A stretch of DNA of 64,000 nt from positions 55,949,001 through 56,013,000 of the forward strand of contig NC_073630.1 of assembly GCF_029407905.1 (NCBI RefSeq), in the 5' to 3' direction. This document shows, piece by piece, positions 12,211 through 22,680 of the stretch (position 1 is its first letter; each line of letters opens with the position of its first letter). The position numbers and the translations under genes were made by a program. The notes beneath the pieces were generated by a model. It saw only the letters and a list, made by a program, of their open reading frames with translations, was not told where the DNA came from and did not search any database. Origin of the DNA: Bubalus kerabau (lineage: Eukaryota; Chordata; Mammalia; Artiodactyla; Bovidae).

Positions 12211-13109
12211 AATGTGTTCCTAAAGTCAGGTTTGCTGATGTGTGAAATACAGAGCTTATGGAATATAAGCTGTGGACACAGAAAAATTAGATGTATGAGA
12301 TGGGTAAGTATGGGAATTCAAATAGCACATAGGGGTGGGTTTATTTGAAGTGACTGCCTTAACAATTAACAAAGTCTAGAAAAACATGAGTCCAAGACTC
12401 ACCTGTGCTATGGACTGAAACTATTAAGCAGTGAAATTTCTAGAGGACAGCATCTTGAATTGTTGTAAGAAGCATTTTTCTTTTGTATTTATGTCCACAG
12501 CACCAGACAAAGTTAAAGGAGGAGTATAATCCAATAGCAAATTAAACATTAAGTTAAAAATTAAAAAAAAAAAAACCCAAAACCTCTATATGGCTTTACT
12601 TTTATGGTCCCTACAAATTATTCAAGAAAGAGCTTAGAGCAAATATATATATATATATTTTTTTTTTTATCAATTTGGACCTCCTGCTTAGATCTCTAAT
12701 CAAAGAGTGCCTACACAGATTCTGTAGTGCAGAGAGAACAAAACACCATGTTTTGAAATATTCTTTTCCATCCATTTATACTCTCAGAGCAATAAATGAA
12801 ATAAGGATTAAACTGGGTAGACAGATCAGTTACTACGTAAAATGAGTAGACTTTGGATGGAACATGAAGGACTGACTTCTAGGTTAGAAAAAACAAAGTG
12901 CAAAGAAGACATATGAAAAAAAGTATCTATTAACATAAAGTCATGGCATTCTTTTTTTCTTAAATGCATCAAAACAAGCTGTGGGGAGGTGGGTGTATGT
13001 AATCCATACTCTGTAATAGATTATATTCAAAAGAAACATGCCTGAGAAATGATTTTTGAACTTCTGAATCATCCCAAATTCATCTTCAGTGCTTATCTTC
13101 TTATCTCAG
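12211..13109. other. Unassigned stretch with an AT/T microsatellite
   Basis: Includes an A run near 12558-12571 and an (AT)n-T(n) run near 12643-12669. No recognised repeat family or gene. Confidence 0.5.
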
Positions 13110-13308
13110 TCCTGGCAAATCACCGAAGAAAAGCATGGGAGTTTGAAAGCTGGCATTCAGGGTGATTGCTGAGAACAGTTCCAAGAAACTAGACGAAGAA
13201 AAGGGTCCATCCAAAGACATACCACTTTTTTCCAAACCACATTATGAAACCTCACCAGTTGCCAAGAGCGTGGCTCAGAGTTCTTCTGGACACGATGTGT
13301 GTGCTACT
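13110..13308 (+). other. Possible exon-like segment (unknown gene)
   Basis: This short segment differs from its surroundings. It follows a pyrimidine-rich 'cttatcttcttatctcag' that resembles a splice acceptor and ends at a good donor, ACT/gtgagt, at 13309. It holds several CpG dinucleotides in an otherwise CpG-poor region. From 13162 a frame of 49 codons stays open to the donor (IAENSSKKLDEEKGP, then KPHYETSPVAKSVAQ). That frame meets a stop at 13144, so the coding exon would need the weaker acceptor at 13159-13160, or a one-base frameshift from the frame reading LANHRRKAWEFESWHSG. I do not recognise the protein. It could be a coding exon, an untranslated or lncRNA exon, a decayed exon, or chance. 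Confidence 0.25.
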
Positions 13309-13723
13309 GTGAGTAATTTCTTTATTATGAAGCATCATTCCTCCCTGGGCTTACACATAAATGCTAATTTTTCAGTAGTTATGCCTCTCTTTATTTTAAA
13401 AATAATATATCATAAATATAATGTTTTGCTTTTTTCTTTTTAAAAATGAAGACTTTATGAATTTTTGACTAAAGCTCCACAATTTTGCAGTAGTATATGA
13501 AGGTTTTAGAATGATTTTATGGAAATACCTTGCCTGGTCAATAATAATGTCTCACAAAAAAAAACTTACCAAATCACCTATGAATTATCTTTATAGTAAT
13601 CATTCCTCTTTGTTTTACTTTACCTAACATGTGATGAATTGATATTTGTGGGAAACAAAGGTTAAACAAGAAAGAAGGAATTGAACAGTTAAGTAGGACC
13701 AAAATCAAGTGGTAAACAAAATA

Positions 13724-14048
13724 CAGACATAACTAATTTTACTGTGCTTCATTTTGTTTCAGTTTGTAGATACTGCACTTTTTTACAGATTGAAGTTTTT
13801 TAGCAACCCTGTTTTGTCAGATGATGGTTAGCATTTTTTTTAGCAATAGAGTCTTTTTTTTATTAAGGTACATACTTTGTTTTTTTAGACATAACACCAT
13901 TGTACACTTATAAGACTACAGTATAGTGTAAACATAAATTTTACATGCACTGGGGAACACCCAAATTAGTGTGACTTGCTTTATTGCGATATTTGCTTTA
14001 CTGCAGTGATCTGGAATTATACCCACAAAAATGTTTGAGGTATGCCTA
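13724..14048 (+). mobile_element. Tigger1-like DNA transposon, internally deleted
   Basis: The right part matches the Tigger1 end: 'agatgatggttagcatttt', 'gactacagtatagtgtaaac', 'gctttattgcgatatt' and the terminal 'gaggtatgccta'. The left part is the decayed other end (cagacataactaattttactg, then 'gtagatactgcac'). Dinucleotide TA flanks both ends (13722-13723 and 14049-14050), the target expected for a mariner/Tc1 element. The transposase region is missing, so this is a non-autonomous remnant. Confidence 0.75.
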
Positions 14049-14050
14049 TA

Positions 14051-14884
14051 ATTATCCAGAGAGTATGATTATACTAAAAATATGGTGATTCAATGGGCGA
14101 GCATTTATGAATTATGAATTTTCAGGAGAGACAGTAAATGTGTAGAAAACCTAAATGGTGATATACAAAATTATATAAGGTCCTTTTGTTGTGTTGGTTT
14201 AACAGTCTGATCTTAGAACATACCTTTTAGAAACCAGGCTACATAATGAGTAGTTAATCATAGAGAAACATGATTGAAATGTATGATGAACCCTAAGCAT
14301 TTTCAATTTTTTGTTTGTTTTTGTTCTTTAATGTCTATATTGTGTTCATAATGCCCCAAGTGGTTGTTGTTGTTAGAGTAAAATAAATTAGAAAATTTCC
14401 ACAAGGAAAAAAAAAAAATTGGTATCTATCTTTAAAAACAAAACACCAAACTCAAGGTACCTTTCCTTTGATTGTTTGCTGCCCTTCCCTCACTGTTCAA
14501 TGCATTTTCATTAACACACACTCCACACTCCACAGGCAGCCATCTGTGCTCCTGTCTTTAAGTTTTATCCTACAAGTCTTTTCCTCATGACACTGCTGCC
14601 TATTACATAAATCACAGGGACATTCAAGCCCTTGGAATGGAATCAGAAACCCACAAAGCTGACTGCTGTCAGGACTCATAAGGAGTGCAATTAATAAATT
14701 TATTATTTAGGAGTAGAGCTGTTTTCATTCCAAAAATTCATGCAAAATTGGAGTGTTATCCAGAGTACATATCAAAGTAACTAAGCTAAAAGTGTCTTTT
14801 CATCTTCAAGTTCACCCATTTGACAGTCATTATGTTTTCTGCTTCATCTCTGCTTCTGTAAGCTCTGCTGGTGTCAGAACACAT
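14051..14884. other. Unassigned stretch
   Basis: A 13-base A run lies near 14407-14419. A 60-codon minus-strand frame at 14497-14679 is Cys-rich but lacks any recognised motif. No repeat was assigned. Confidence 0.45.
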
Positions 14885-15150
14885 CATTCATTCATTCAAT
14901 CAACAAAGATCTACTTAATGCCAGTTTTCTTGTGTGTGTGATGAACAAGACAAATCCCTGCCATCATGGAGCATATGATCTAGATTTTAAAATTTATTTC
15001 TGTACTTGAAACTACAAATGTAGCAGAATTTATAAAGCTGAAAAGAAAGTAGATAATAATTATGTTAAAGAGAAATAAAATATTAAAAATTAAAACTGGT
15101 AAAACTGGCCTGCCAATTAGCAGAAATGCAATATGACATAGTTAAACATT
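14885..15150 (-). repeat. Ancient L2-like 3' end, antisense
   Basis: The 'cattcattcattcaatcaac' start and the later 'aaatccctgccatcatggag' match the reverse complement of the L2 3' end. The right limit is uncertain. Confidence 0.55.
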
Positions 15151-15245
15151 GGCTAAAGCAAAGTTTCATAAGGATTTATAGAGGTAGTGTGGTCACTGAG
15201 ATGTCAACATAGGTTGTTCCTGACTTCAGTTCCTCTCACAAGTAG

Positions 15246-15459
15246 TGTGTGTCTGCTCAGTCTTCTGACTCTTTGCAACCCCATGGACTGTAGTCCGCCA
15301 AGGCTCCTCTGTCCAAGGGATTTTCCAGGCAAGAATATTAGAGTAGGTTGCCATCTCCTCCTCCAGGGCATCTTCCTGACCCTGGGATTGAACCAGTGTC
15401 TCTTGTGTTTCATGGATTAGCAGGCTGATTCTTTTTTACTAGTGCTACTTGGGAAGCCC
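15246..15459 (-). mobile_element. Bov-tA SINE, antisense, 11-base TSD
   Basis: Reverse-oriented Bov-tA with a somewhat diverged tRNA-like head. It is flanked by the perfect repeat ctcacaagtag at 15235-15245 and 15460-15470. Confidence 0.92.
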
Positions 15460-15619
15460 CTCACAAGTAGACCAACTAACAAAAACCAACAGACAAAATA
15501 CCATTATGGAAGTTCTGGAATGCAGGAATAAGGCTAAAGAAATGCCTTAGTAGAGAACATAAAAGGACCACATTAAAAAGTTAAGAGAAACAGTTCCAAT
15601 TTTACTGCCTGGCTCTTTC

Positions 15620-15781
15620 ATGGCTTCCCTGGTGGCTCAGAGGGTTGAGTCTGCCTACAATGCAGAAGACCTGGATTCCACCCCTGGGTTGGGAAGATTC
15701 CCTGGAGGAGGGCATGGTAACTCATTCCAGTATTATTGCCTAGAGAATCCCCATGGACAGAGGTACCTGGCAGGCTACAGC
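15620..15781 (+). mobile_element. Bov-tA SINE, 3'-shortened
   Basis: Forward copy with the head 'gcttccctggtggctcagag', the body and 'ggcaggctacagcc'. It stops before the usual 'gggtcgcaaagagtc' end and borders the degenerate repeat that follows. Confidence 0.85.
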
Positions 15782-15784
15782 CTT

Positions 15785-16460
15785 ACCTGATAGCTGAACA
15801 CACCCTGCAGCCTTGTCCAGGCAGGGAACTCAAGCATTGATCTTTTCCAATTGCAGAGCATAGCCTGTGGCCCAATACAACCAGAGAGCCTGGACAGTTG
15901 TCCCTACCTAAATGCTGAGCACTGTCTCCATTCCCATCCAACTGTGAAGTATAGATTGAGGCCCTACCTCACAGTTGAGCCCAATCAGTAACCTCATCCA
16001 ATAGCAGAGGAGAGCCAATAGATTTTCTGATCATAGAGCTTGCAGTTCCTTCCAACATTGAGTTATAGCCTGCAGGCCCAACTGGTTGCAAAGTACAGCC
16101 TGAAAACATATCTGAATATAAATCATAGCTTATGGTCTCACCTGAATGCTGAATTCAGCCAGCTGCATCACTAAAGGAGTACAACATGAGGCTTCACCCA
16201 ACTGATTGTAATAACAGAGTGTGTCCCATACCCCTTTTTATCATGGAATCTAGCCAGTGGCACCACCCTTCAGGAGAACACAGCTTGAGATCTGACCCAG
16301 TCAGAGGTGATATTAGAGGCCAGCTAATTACCCCCACTTGACTTCAGAGCATAGTCAGAAGCCCTCCCTGACCAGGGAGTTCATCCATTGGCCCTGCTTA
16401 ATCACATAGCCCAATCAAGACAACTTCAGAACATAGGCAGCGGCCCTGCCCAACTAGAGA
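15785..16460 (+). repeat. Degenerate tandem repeat, unit about 40 bases
   Basis: Variants of one phrase recur at roughly 35-45 base intervals. The core is an 'agagcatagcctgtggccc' segment followed by a 'ccaactg'-like segment. Clear copies include 'gagcatagcctgtggcccaa', 'gagttatagcctgcaggccc' and 'agcatagtcagaagccctcc'. Units are too diverged for a clean array. It lies directly upstream of the L1-like body and may be its 5' region. Confidence 0.55.
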
Positions 16461-16677
16461 ACCTAATATAAAGCTGCACTTGCCCATGACTGCTATATGC
16501 TGATCAATCCAATATTTACAAATAATCTGACTGGTGAAGACTCTTCCCTGTTAAAACAGATCTGTAAAATTAGAAAGAGGAGACCACATACTCAAATACC
16601 CAAATGCCAAGAAAAGGATACAATGATCATGAAAAATCAGGTAAATGTGTCATTGTCAAAGGAAACAAAATGTCAAT

Positions 16678-17659
16678 CAGATCAGATCAGTCACTCAGTC
16701 ATATCCGACTCTTTGTGACTCAATGAATCGCAGCACGCCAGGCCTCCCTGTCCATCACCAACTCCCGGAGTTCACTCAGACTCACGTCCATCGAGTCTGT
16801 GATGCCATCCAGCCATCTCATCCTCTGTCGTTCCCTTCTCCTCCTGCCCCCAATCCCTCCCAGCATCAGAGTGCCTTCCAATGAGTCAACTCTTCACATG
16901 AGGTGGCCAAAGTACTGGAGTTTCAGCTTTAGCATCATTCCTTCCAAAGAAATACCAGGGCTGAGCTCCTTCAGAATGGACTGGTTGGATCTCCCTGTAG
17001 TCCAAGGGACTCTCAAGAGTCTTCTCCAACACCACAGTTCAAAAGCATCAATTCTTCAGTGTTCAGCCTTCTTCACAGTCCAACTCTCTCATCCATACAT
17101 GACCACAGGAAAAACCATAGCCTTGACTAGATGAACCTTTGTTGGCAAAGTAATGTCTCTGCTTTTGAATATGCTATCTAGGTTTGTCATAACTTTCCTT
17201 CCAAGGAGTAAGTGTCTTTTAATTTAATGGCTGCAGTCATCATCTGTCGTGATTTTGGAGCCCCAAAAAATAAAGTCTGACACTGTTTCCACTGTTTCCC
17301 CATCTATTTCCCAGGAAGTGATGGGACCGGATGCCATGATCTTCGTTTTCTGAATGTTGAGCTTTAAGCCAACTTTTTCACTCTCCACTTTCACTTTCAT
17401 CAAGAGGCTTTTGAGTTCCTCTTCACTTTCTGCCATTGGAGAAGGAAATGGCAACCCACTCCAGTACTCTTGCCTGGAAAATCCCATGGACAGAGAAGCC
17501 TGGTAGGCTACAGTCCACGGGGTCGCAAAGAGTCGGACATGACTGAGCGACTTCACTTCACTTCACTTTCTGCCATAAGGGTGGTGTCATCTGCATATCT
17601 GAGGTTATTGATATTTCTCCCGGCAATCTTGATTCCAGTTTGTGTTTCTTCCAGTCCAG
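16678..17659 (-). mobile_element. BovB LINE, antisense, carrying a BOV-A
   Basis: The left edge is the reversed tail (cagatcagatcag), then the full 3' region through the RT motif C zone. It ends in 'ccagtccagc', the segment coding GLEE in sister copies. Only a 4-base repeat, caat, at both edges suggests a TSD. It interrupts the ancient L1-like body and is interrupted by a SINE at 17437-17561, which gives three layers of age. Confidence 0.9.
17437..17561 (+). mobile_element. BOV-A monomer inside BovB, 15-base TSD
   Basis: A single BOV-A half from 'tggagaaggaaatggcaacc' to 'gagcgacttcac'. The perfect 15-base repeat ttcactttctgccat at 17422-17436 and 17562-17576 consists of BovB host sequence duplicated on insertion. 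The order of insertion is therefore certain. Confidence 0.96.
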
Positions 17660-17663
17660 CAAT

Positions 17664-18009
17664 AGCTGATCCTAAAGAAAAGGAGATCTATGAACTCTCT
17701 GATGAAGAATATAGAATAATCCTTTTAAAGAAGCTCAAAAAATATGAGAATACAAACAACTAAACAAAATTAGGAAATCAATGGATGAATAAGAGAAGTT
17801 TATTAAGTATAAATAAACTATATTTAAAAAAAGAAATTCTAGAGAAGAATAGAATAACTAAACTAAAGAATTCAATGAAGAACAACAGTAGACTTGAAAA
17901 AGCAGAAAAATCAGTGAACCTGAAGACAAATTATTTGAGATTTTTCAGTCAAAGAAGTAAAAGAAAAGAAAAGAACAAAAGGAATGAAGAAAGTCTAGGG
18001 AATTCATAG
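17664..18009 (+). pseudogene. L1-type ORF1 relic
   Basis: Just right of the BovB the frame reads DPKEKEIYELSDEEY, then RIILLKKLKKY, before a stop at 17761. The EIYELxDxEfrIilLKKL pattern is typical of the ORF1 region before the coiled coil in mammalian L1-type elements. A second short open stretch from 17785 is rich in Lys, Glu and Asn (ILEKNRITKLKNSMKNNSRL, then RLEKAEKSVNL), as expected of the coiled-coil zone in another frame. The original ORF1 was broken by the BovB insertion upstream and by frameshifts. There is no function left. Confidence 0.5.
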
Positions 18010-18894
18010 GAATTTTCAGAAGAAATTACATACACATTGTGGAAATCCCAGAAGGGGATGATAAAAAGAAATGGGTATCTAATGAGGCTCAATAGATCTG
18101 AAATAGGTTAAACTGAAAGAGGGTTATGCCCAGATACATTATAATTAAATTTTCAAAAGTCAAAGATAAAGAATTTTGAAAGCAGCAAGAGAAAAAATAT
18201 TCTTCGTGTACAAGGGAATCCCCATAAGACTATCAGTGGCTTTCACAGCAGAAACTTTGAGGACAAGGAGAAAATGGAATAAAAAATTAAAAATATTGAA
18301 AAACCAATTGCCAAAAAAGAATACCATACCTAGTAAAGCTATTTCTCAGAAATGAGAAATAGTTTCTTAAACAAGTAACTAAGATTCATCAACACTGAAT
18401 TTGTCTTACAAGAGAAACTAAAAGGAACTCTACAAGCTAAAATGAAAGGGTGATGCCACTGTGAAAATAAGTGAATCTACAAAAGAGATAAATAATGGTA
18501 ATCTAGAGCCAAAATCATACTCTCTAATATTATAAAAGTATTCTTTAATATTTAATTATGTAAATAATTTACAATTTTGCTTTAAAAGTTAAAACTATTA
18601 AGATAACTATAACTACAATCCTTTATTATTGGATTACAATATAAAAAAATTTAAATTGTAGCATCAGTAACTTAATGTTATGGGGGAAGAAGTATAAAGT
18701 TTATGTGTATTAAGAAAGTTACATCATTATCAACTTAAAATAGGATGTTACAACTATAAGATATTTTATATAAGTTTCATGGTAAAAAAACACAAAAGAA
18801 AAATGTGTTGTAAATACAGAAAAGATCTTGATAAAGGAGTTTTAGCATGCTGCTACAATAAGTCATTGAATCACAAATGAATAGAACTAGAGAA

Positions 18895-19195
18895 GAAATA
18901 AGAAACAGAGAGTAGATTGGTTACCAGGATTAGGGATGGAGTGGGTACAGATGGTCAAACAGGACAAAGAAACAGTTATAATATGAATAAGTTCTGGGAT
19001 CTAATATACAGCATGGTGGCCATAGTCAACAATGTGACAGTATGATTGACAGTTGTTAGGTCATAGATACATTAACTAATATCACTATATGTTATTTCAA
19101 AACATACTTATATCACATCATCACAGTGTACACCTTAAACTTACACAATTTTATATGCCAATTATTTCTCAGTAAAGCTGGAAATACACTTTTTT
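18895..19195 (+). mobile_element. L1M-type 3' end (L1MA/L1MB-like)
   Basis: Contains 'aacagagagtagattggtta', 'ataagttctgggatctaat' and the closing 'gtacaccttaaacttacaca', then 'cagtaaagctggaaa'. These match the old mammalian L1 3' UTR that ends in 'caataaagctgg'. It may be the tail of the same L1 as the body upstream, with the middle lost. Confidence 0.75.
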
Positions 19196-20061
19196 CTAGA
19201 ATTAATGTCTTTTTTTTTCAAAAGGGAAGCAAAAAATTAAAACCTGTAACTAACTGTGAAACAGTAGAATATAAAATCCATTTTAGCTATGTATATTGTG
19301 ACTAAAATATTACTTAGTTTAGCCTGAAGCCATACTTACCAAGCATGAAGGACAGACTATAAAAAATATGGAAAGACCTTGGTTTTAAGATCTAAATTTG
19401 TCTTCTTTTAAAATGCTAAATTGACCATCTGTACTTTTTAAGATAAATGTATTAACTCTATGAACTTTTTATACAGTTCTATAGTCTAATTTCATAAGAA
19501 AATGTCATACAAATTTGTAACAGACTTGTTTAAGCTTCTTTATGTTCAACAGTGAAAGATAGTGCCCTATAGATAAATACAAGAAAAATCAGTTAGGGTA
19601 TTAATTATATCCATTATTATTCATAATGTGACATATTGGATTATGGATTGAACATTCTTAGAACAGGTAAATTAGAATGAAAATATATTTTAGTAAATAT
19701 ATGCCTATGAATAATCAACACAGGACCCTGAAATAGAAATTAATATTATTCTGAACAATGTAATTACTTTTTCTAGAATTATTAGTTATATATATATATA
19801 TATATATAAAATAGCTACCATTTTAGCCCCAGATATAAATCTGTCATATTACATGGTTCATTAAATTAACACAACAGCTCTGCATAAGTATCATCATCAC
19901 TATTCCATGGGTGAGAAAACTGAGGCTAATAATATTTAGATAACTGGTTTATGATTACATGGGTAGTAAAGAAAAATCATAAAAATCTAGGCTTTATGAT
20001 TTCACCATTGTACCCTTTCCACTACACATTCTATTATTTTGTAAGTCCAAAGACTTACATA
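19196..20061. other. AT-rich stretch with (TA)n
   Basis: A (TA)n tract of about 22 bases lies at 19787-19808. The rest shows no recognised repeat or gene. Confidence 0.55.
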
Positions 20062-20068
20062 TATTTTC

Positions 20069-20278
20069 ATTTGGTGGTGGCTTAGTCACTAAGTCGTGTT
20101 TGACTCTTGCAACCCCATTGACTGTAGCCTGCCAGGATGCATCGTCCATAGAATTCTTCAGGCAAGAATACTGGAGGGGGTTGCCATTTCCTTCACAGGA
20201 TCTTCCCGACCCAGGGAACAAGCTGGGTCTCCTGCATTGCAGGCAGATTCTTTGCCAACTGAGCTACAAGAAAAGGCC
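20069..20278 (-). mobile_element. Bov-tA SINE, antisense, older copy
   Basis: Reverse-oriented Bov-tA with an 'agtcactaagtcgtgt' tail side and the tRNA-like head 'gccaactgagctacaag'. A 7-base repeat, tattttc, at both sides (20062-20068 and 20279-20285) is a possible TSD. Confidence 0.85.
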
Positions 20279-20285
20279 TATTTTC

Positions 20286-20647
20286 TTTTAGTTGCTTAAT
20301 TATATTTATATGTTAATGTTTTAGAATTTCATTTTAAAGGAATCTTCCTACATGACAATTGTATACCAGATTCAGTGCTTGACTTGCCTAGCCTACTTAG
20401 AAAACAAGCTAGGCTGGCTGTACCTAAACTTCTGCTTCTCTTTCTGCTTTGGGAATCACAACTTAAATCTGGATTGTGTCAAAGTCTGCTGATTTGCTTG
20501 TTGCTGGGTTCTGAATTTTCTTCTATCAATAAAGTCTGTTTTAGCTGTGTGTTTTAGCTGTTTCAAATGTTCTTATAGCAAAAAAAAAAAAAAAAAAAAA
20601 AAAGCCTTTAGGGCATATACTTCTAGGTTCTCATTACATTCTGTAAT
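20286..20647. other. Unassigned; AATAAA followed by a 23-base A run
   Basis: A segment ending 'cttctatcaataaagtctg' carries an AATAAA hexamer near 20530. A pure A run follows at 20580-20603. This could be the 3' end of a retroposed transcript or an LTR-like end, but no flanking repeat was found and the family is unknown. Confidence 0.35.
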
Positions 20648-21645
20648 CTGAGAAACCTGTATTCAGGCCAAGATGCAACAGTGAGAACTGGACATGGAAC
20701 TGTGGACTGTTTCCATTGGGAAACAATGGGAAAGGAGTTTGTCAAGGCTGTACAGTGTCACCCTGTTTACTTAACTTATATGCAGAGTACGTCATGCGAA
20801 ATTCTGGGCTGGATGAACCACAAAGTGGAATCAAGACTGCCGGGAGGAGTATCAATAACCTCAGATATGCAGAAGATACCACCCTCATTGCAGAAAGTGA
20901 AGAGGAACTAAAGAGCCTCATAATAAAGGTGAAAGAGGTGGCTGAAAACACTGGCTTAAAACTCAACATTCAAAACCTAAGATCACTGCATCCTGACCCA
21001 TCACTTCATGGCAAATAGATGGGGATACAATGGAAACAGTGACAAACTTTATTTTCGTGGGCTCCCAAATCACTGTGGATGTTGACTTCAGCCATGAAAT
21101 TAAAAGACACTTGTCCCTTGGAAGAAAAAGCTATGAAAAGCCTAGACAAAATATTAAAAAACAGAGACATTACTTTGCCGACATAGGTACATATAGTCAA
21201 AACTATGGTTTTTTCCAGTAGTCATGTATACATGTAAGAGTTGGACCAAAAAGAAAGCATAGTGCCAATAAATGATGTTTTTGAACTGTGGTGTTGGAGA
21301 AGACTCTTGAGAGTCCCTTGGACTGCAAGGAGATCCAACCAGTCCATTCTAAAAGACATCAATCCTGAATATTCATTGGAAGGACTGATGTTGAAGCTGA
21401 AGCTTCAATACTTTGGGCACCCGATATGAAGAACTGACTCACTGGAAAAGACCCTGATCTGGGAAAGATTGAAGGCAGGAGGAGAAGGGTACAGCAGAGG
21501 ATGAGATGGTTGGATGGCATCACCAACTCGATAGGCATGAGTTTGAGAGAGCTCCGGGAGTTGATTATGGACAGGGAAGCCTGACATGCTGCAGTCCATG
21601 GGGTTGCAGAGTTGGACAAGACTGAGTGACTGAACTGAACTAACC
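20648..21645 (+). mobile_element. BovB LINE, 5'-truncated, diverged
   Basis: Starts at the segment equivalent to 'ctgagaaatctgtatgcagg' in sister copies and runs to the terminal CTGAACTGAAC tail. The motif C region reads YAEDTTL, with the first catalytic Asp of YADD changed to Glu. Frames are broken several times. Confidence 0.9.
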
Positions 21646-22254
21646 TGAATTTAAATCACCATTCCTGGAAGCAGTAACAAATAAACATCAAGTATTTTTC
21701 CCACTGCTATGGCTTTATACCTTCTATAGCTGAATAGCATCCTTTTCCTTAAATAGTGAGGCTATTTGCTCTTGAAATCAGCAAACAAAAATTACTTCAT
21801 TTAAGACATATTTGACTAATACTTTTTCTCACTCTTCTTACTAACCCTCCAAAGTAATCTAAATTGATGGCATTTTGTTTATGTTCTGTCATTCCCTATG
21901 TATATCATTATCATCACAATCATGTTATATTGTAGTTTTTTGTGAAGGTTTGTTGCATGTGTATTCATTCATGAGTTTGTCTTGTGAAATGTGAGATTCT
22001 TGACTGCAGTGACTATAAACTAAGTCCTATTTATCCTTTATTGTTTTTATTAAGTATCAAATCCACAGGGAGTCCTTCCCTTTTCTCTCAAACCCCTGGT
22101 ATTTCTGTTTGTTCTTAATTAGAACTTTCCTTCTTATAGAAACTTTCAGCCTGTACAGTGACTTCAGAGATTTTACAGTTTTTTTTAATCCTGGAATAAT
22201 CATCAATTCCTGAAATATCTGTGTGGTTTCTTATCTGCTATCATTCAGAAAACT
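21646..22254. other. Unassigned, possibly old L2-like pieces
   Basis: No young repeat. The segment near 21990-22050 faintly resembles L2 3' sequence, but not well enough to call. Confidence 0.4.
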
Positions 22255-22371
22255 GTTCAAAACTGACTTCCTCAGAGATCATTTTTGACCACTCAGTTAA
22301 GATCTCTTCTCTTCTCTATTACTGCTATTCCTTTAATCTGCTTTATTTCAAAATATGCATTGCTATTATAC
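22255..22371 (+). repeat. Ancient L2-like repeat, left part (interrupted by BovB)
   Basis: 'acttcctcagagatcatttt', the 'tgaccactcagttaagat' stretch and 'ctttaatctgctttattt' match the L2 3' region, which reads CTCAGAGAGGCCTTCCCTGA in the family. The repeat resumes at 25064 after a BovB insertion. Confidence 0.6.
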
Positions 22372-22472
22372 ATACTCCTTATTGCCAAATTCAGACTTAA
22401 ATTGAAGAAAGTAAGGAAAACCGCTAGACCATTCAGGTATGATCTAAATCAAATCCCTTACAATTATACAGT

Positions 22473-22680
22473 GAGTGAGTGACTGAGTGAAGTCGCTCAG
22501 TCATGTCCGACTATTTGCGACCCCATGGACTGTAGCCTACCACACTCCTCTGTCCATGGGATTTTCCAGGCAATAGTACTGGAGTGGATTGCCATTTCCT
22601 TCTCCAAGGGATCTTCCCTACCCAGGGATCGAACCTGGCTCTCCCACACTGCAGACAGACTACCGTCTGAGCCACCAAGG
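22473..22680 (-). mobile_element. Bov-tA SINE inside BovB, 11-base TSD
   Basis: Antisense Bov-tA. The host repeat aattatacagt at 22462-22472 and 22681-22691 is duplicated BovB sequence. Confidence 0.95.

Larger units (their letters stand above)
16461..18890 (+). mobile_element. Ancient L1-lineage body, split by a BovB
   Basis: Segments on either side of the BovB at 16678-17659 read as one old LINE. The left side has an AAG/GAA-rich coding-like stretch. The right side begins with an ORF1-like phrase and continues into 'gcagcaagagaaaa', 'cagcagaaactttgagga' and 'tatcaacttaaaataggatg', segments I associate with L1M or HAL1 5' and ORF1 regions. The exact subfamily is not established. Confidence 0.5.

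Noticed and set aside
14497..14679. Cys-rich 60-codon minus-strand frame
   Set aside because: It is short, with no zinc-finger spacing or secretion signal and no supporting splice sites.
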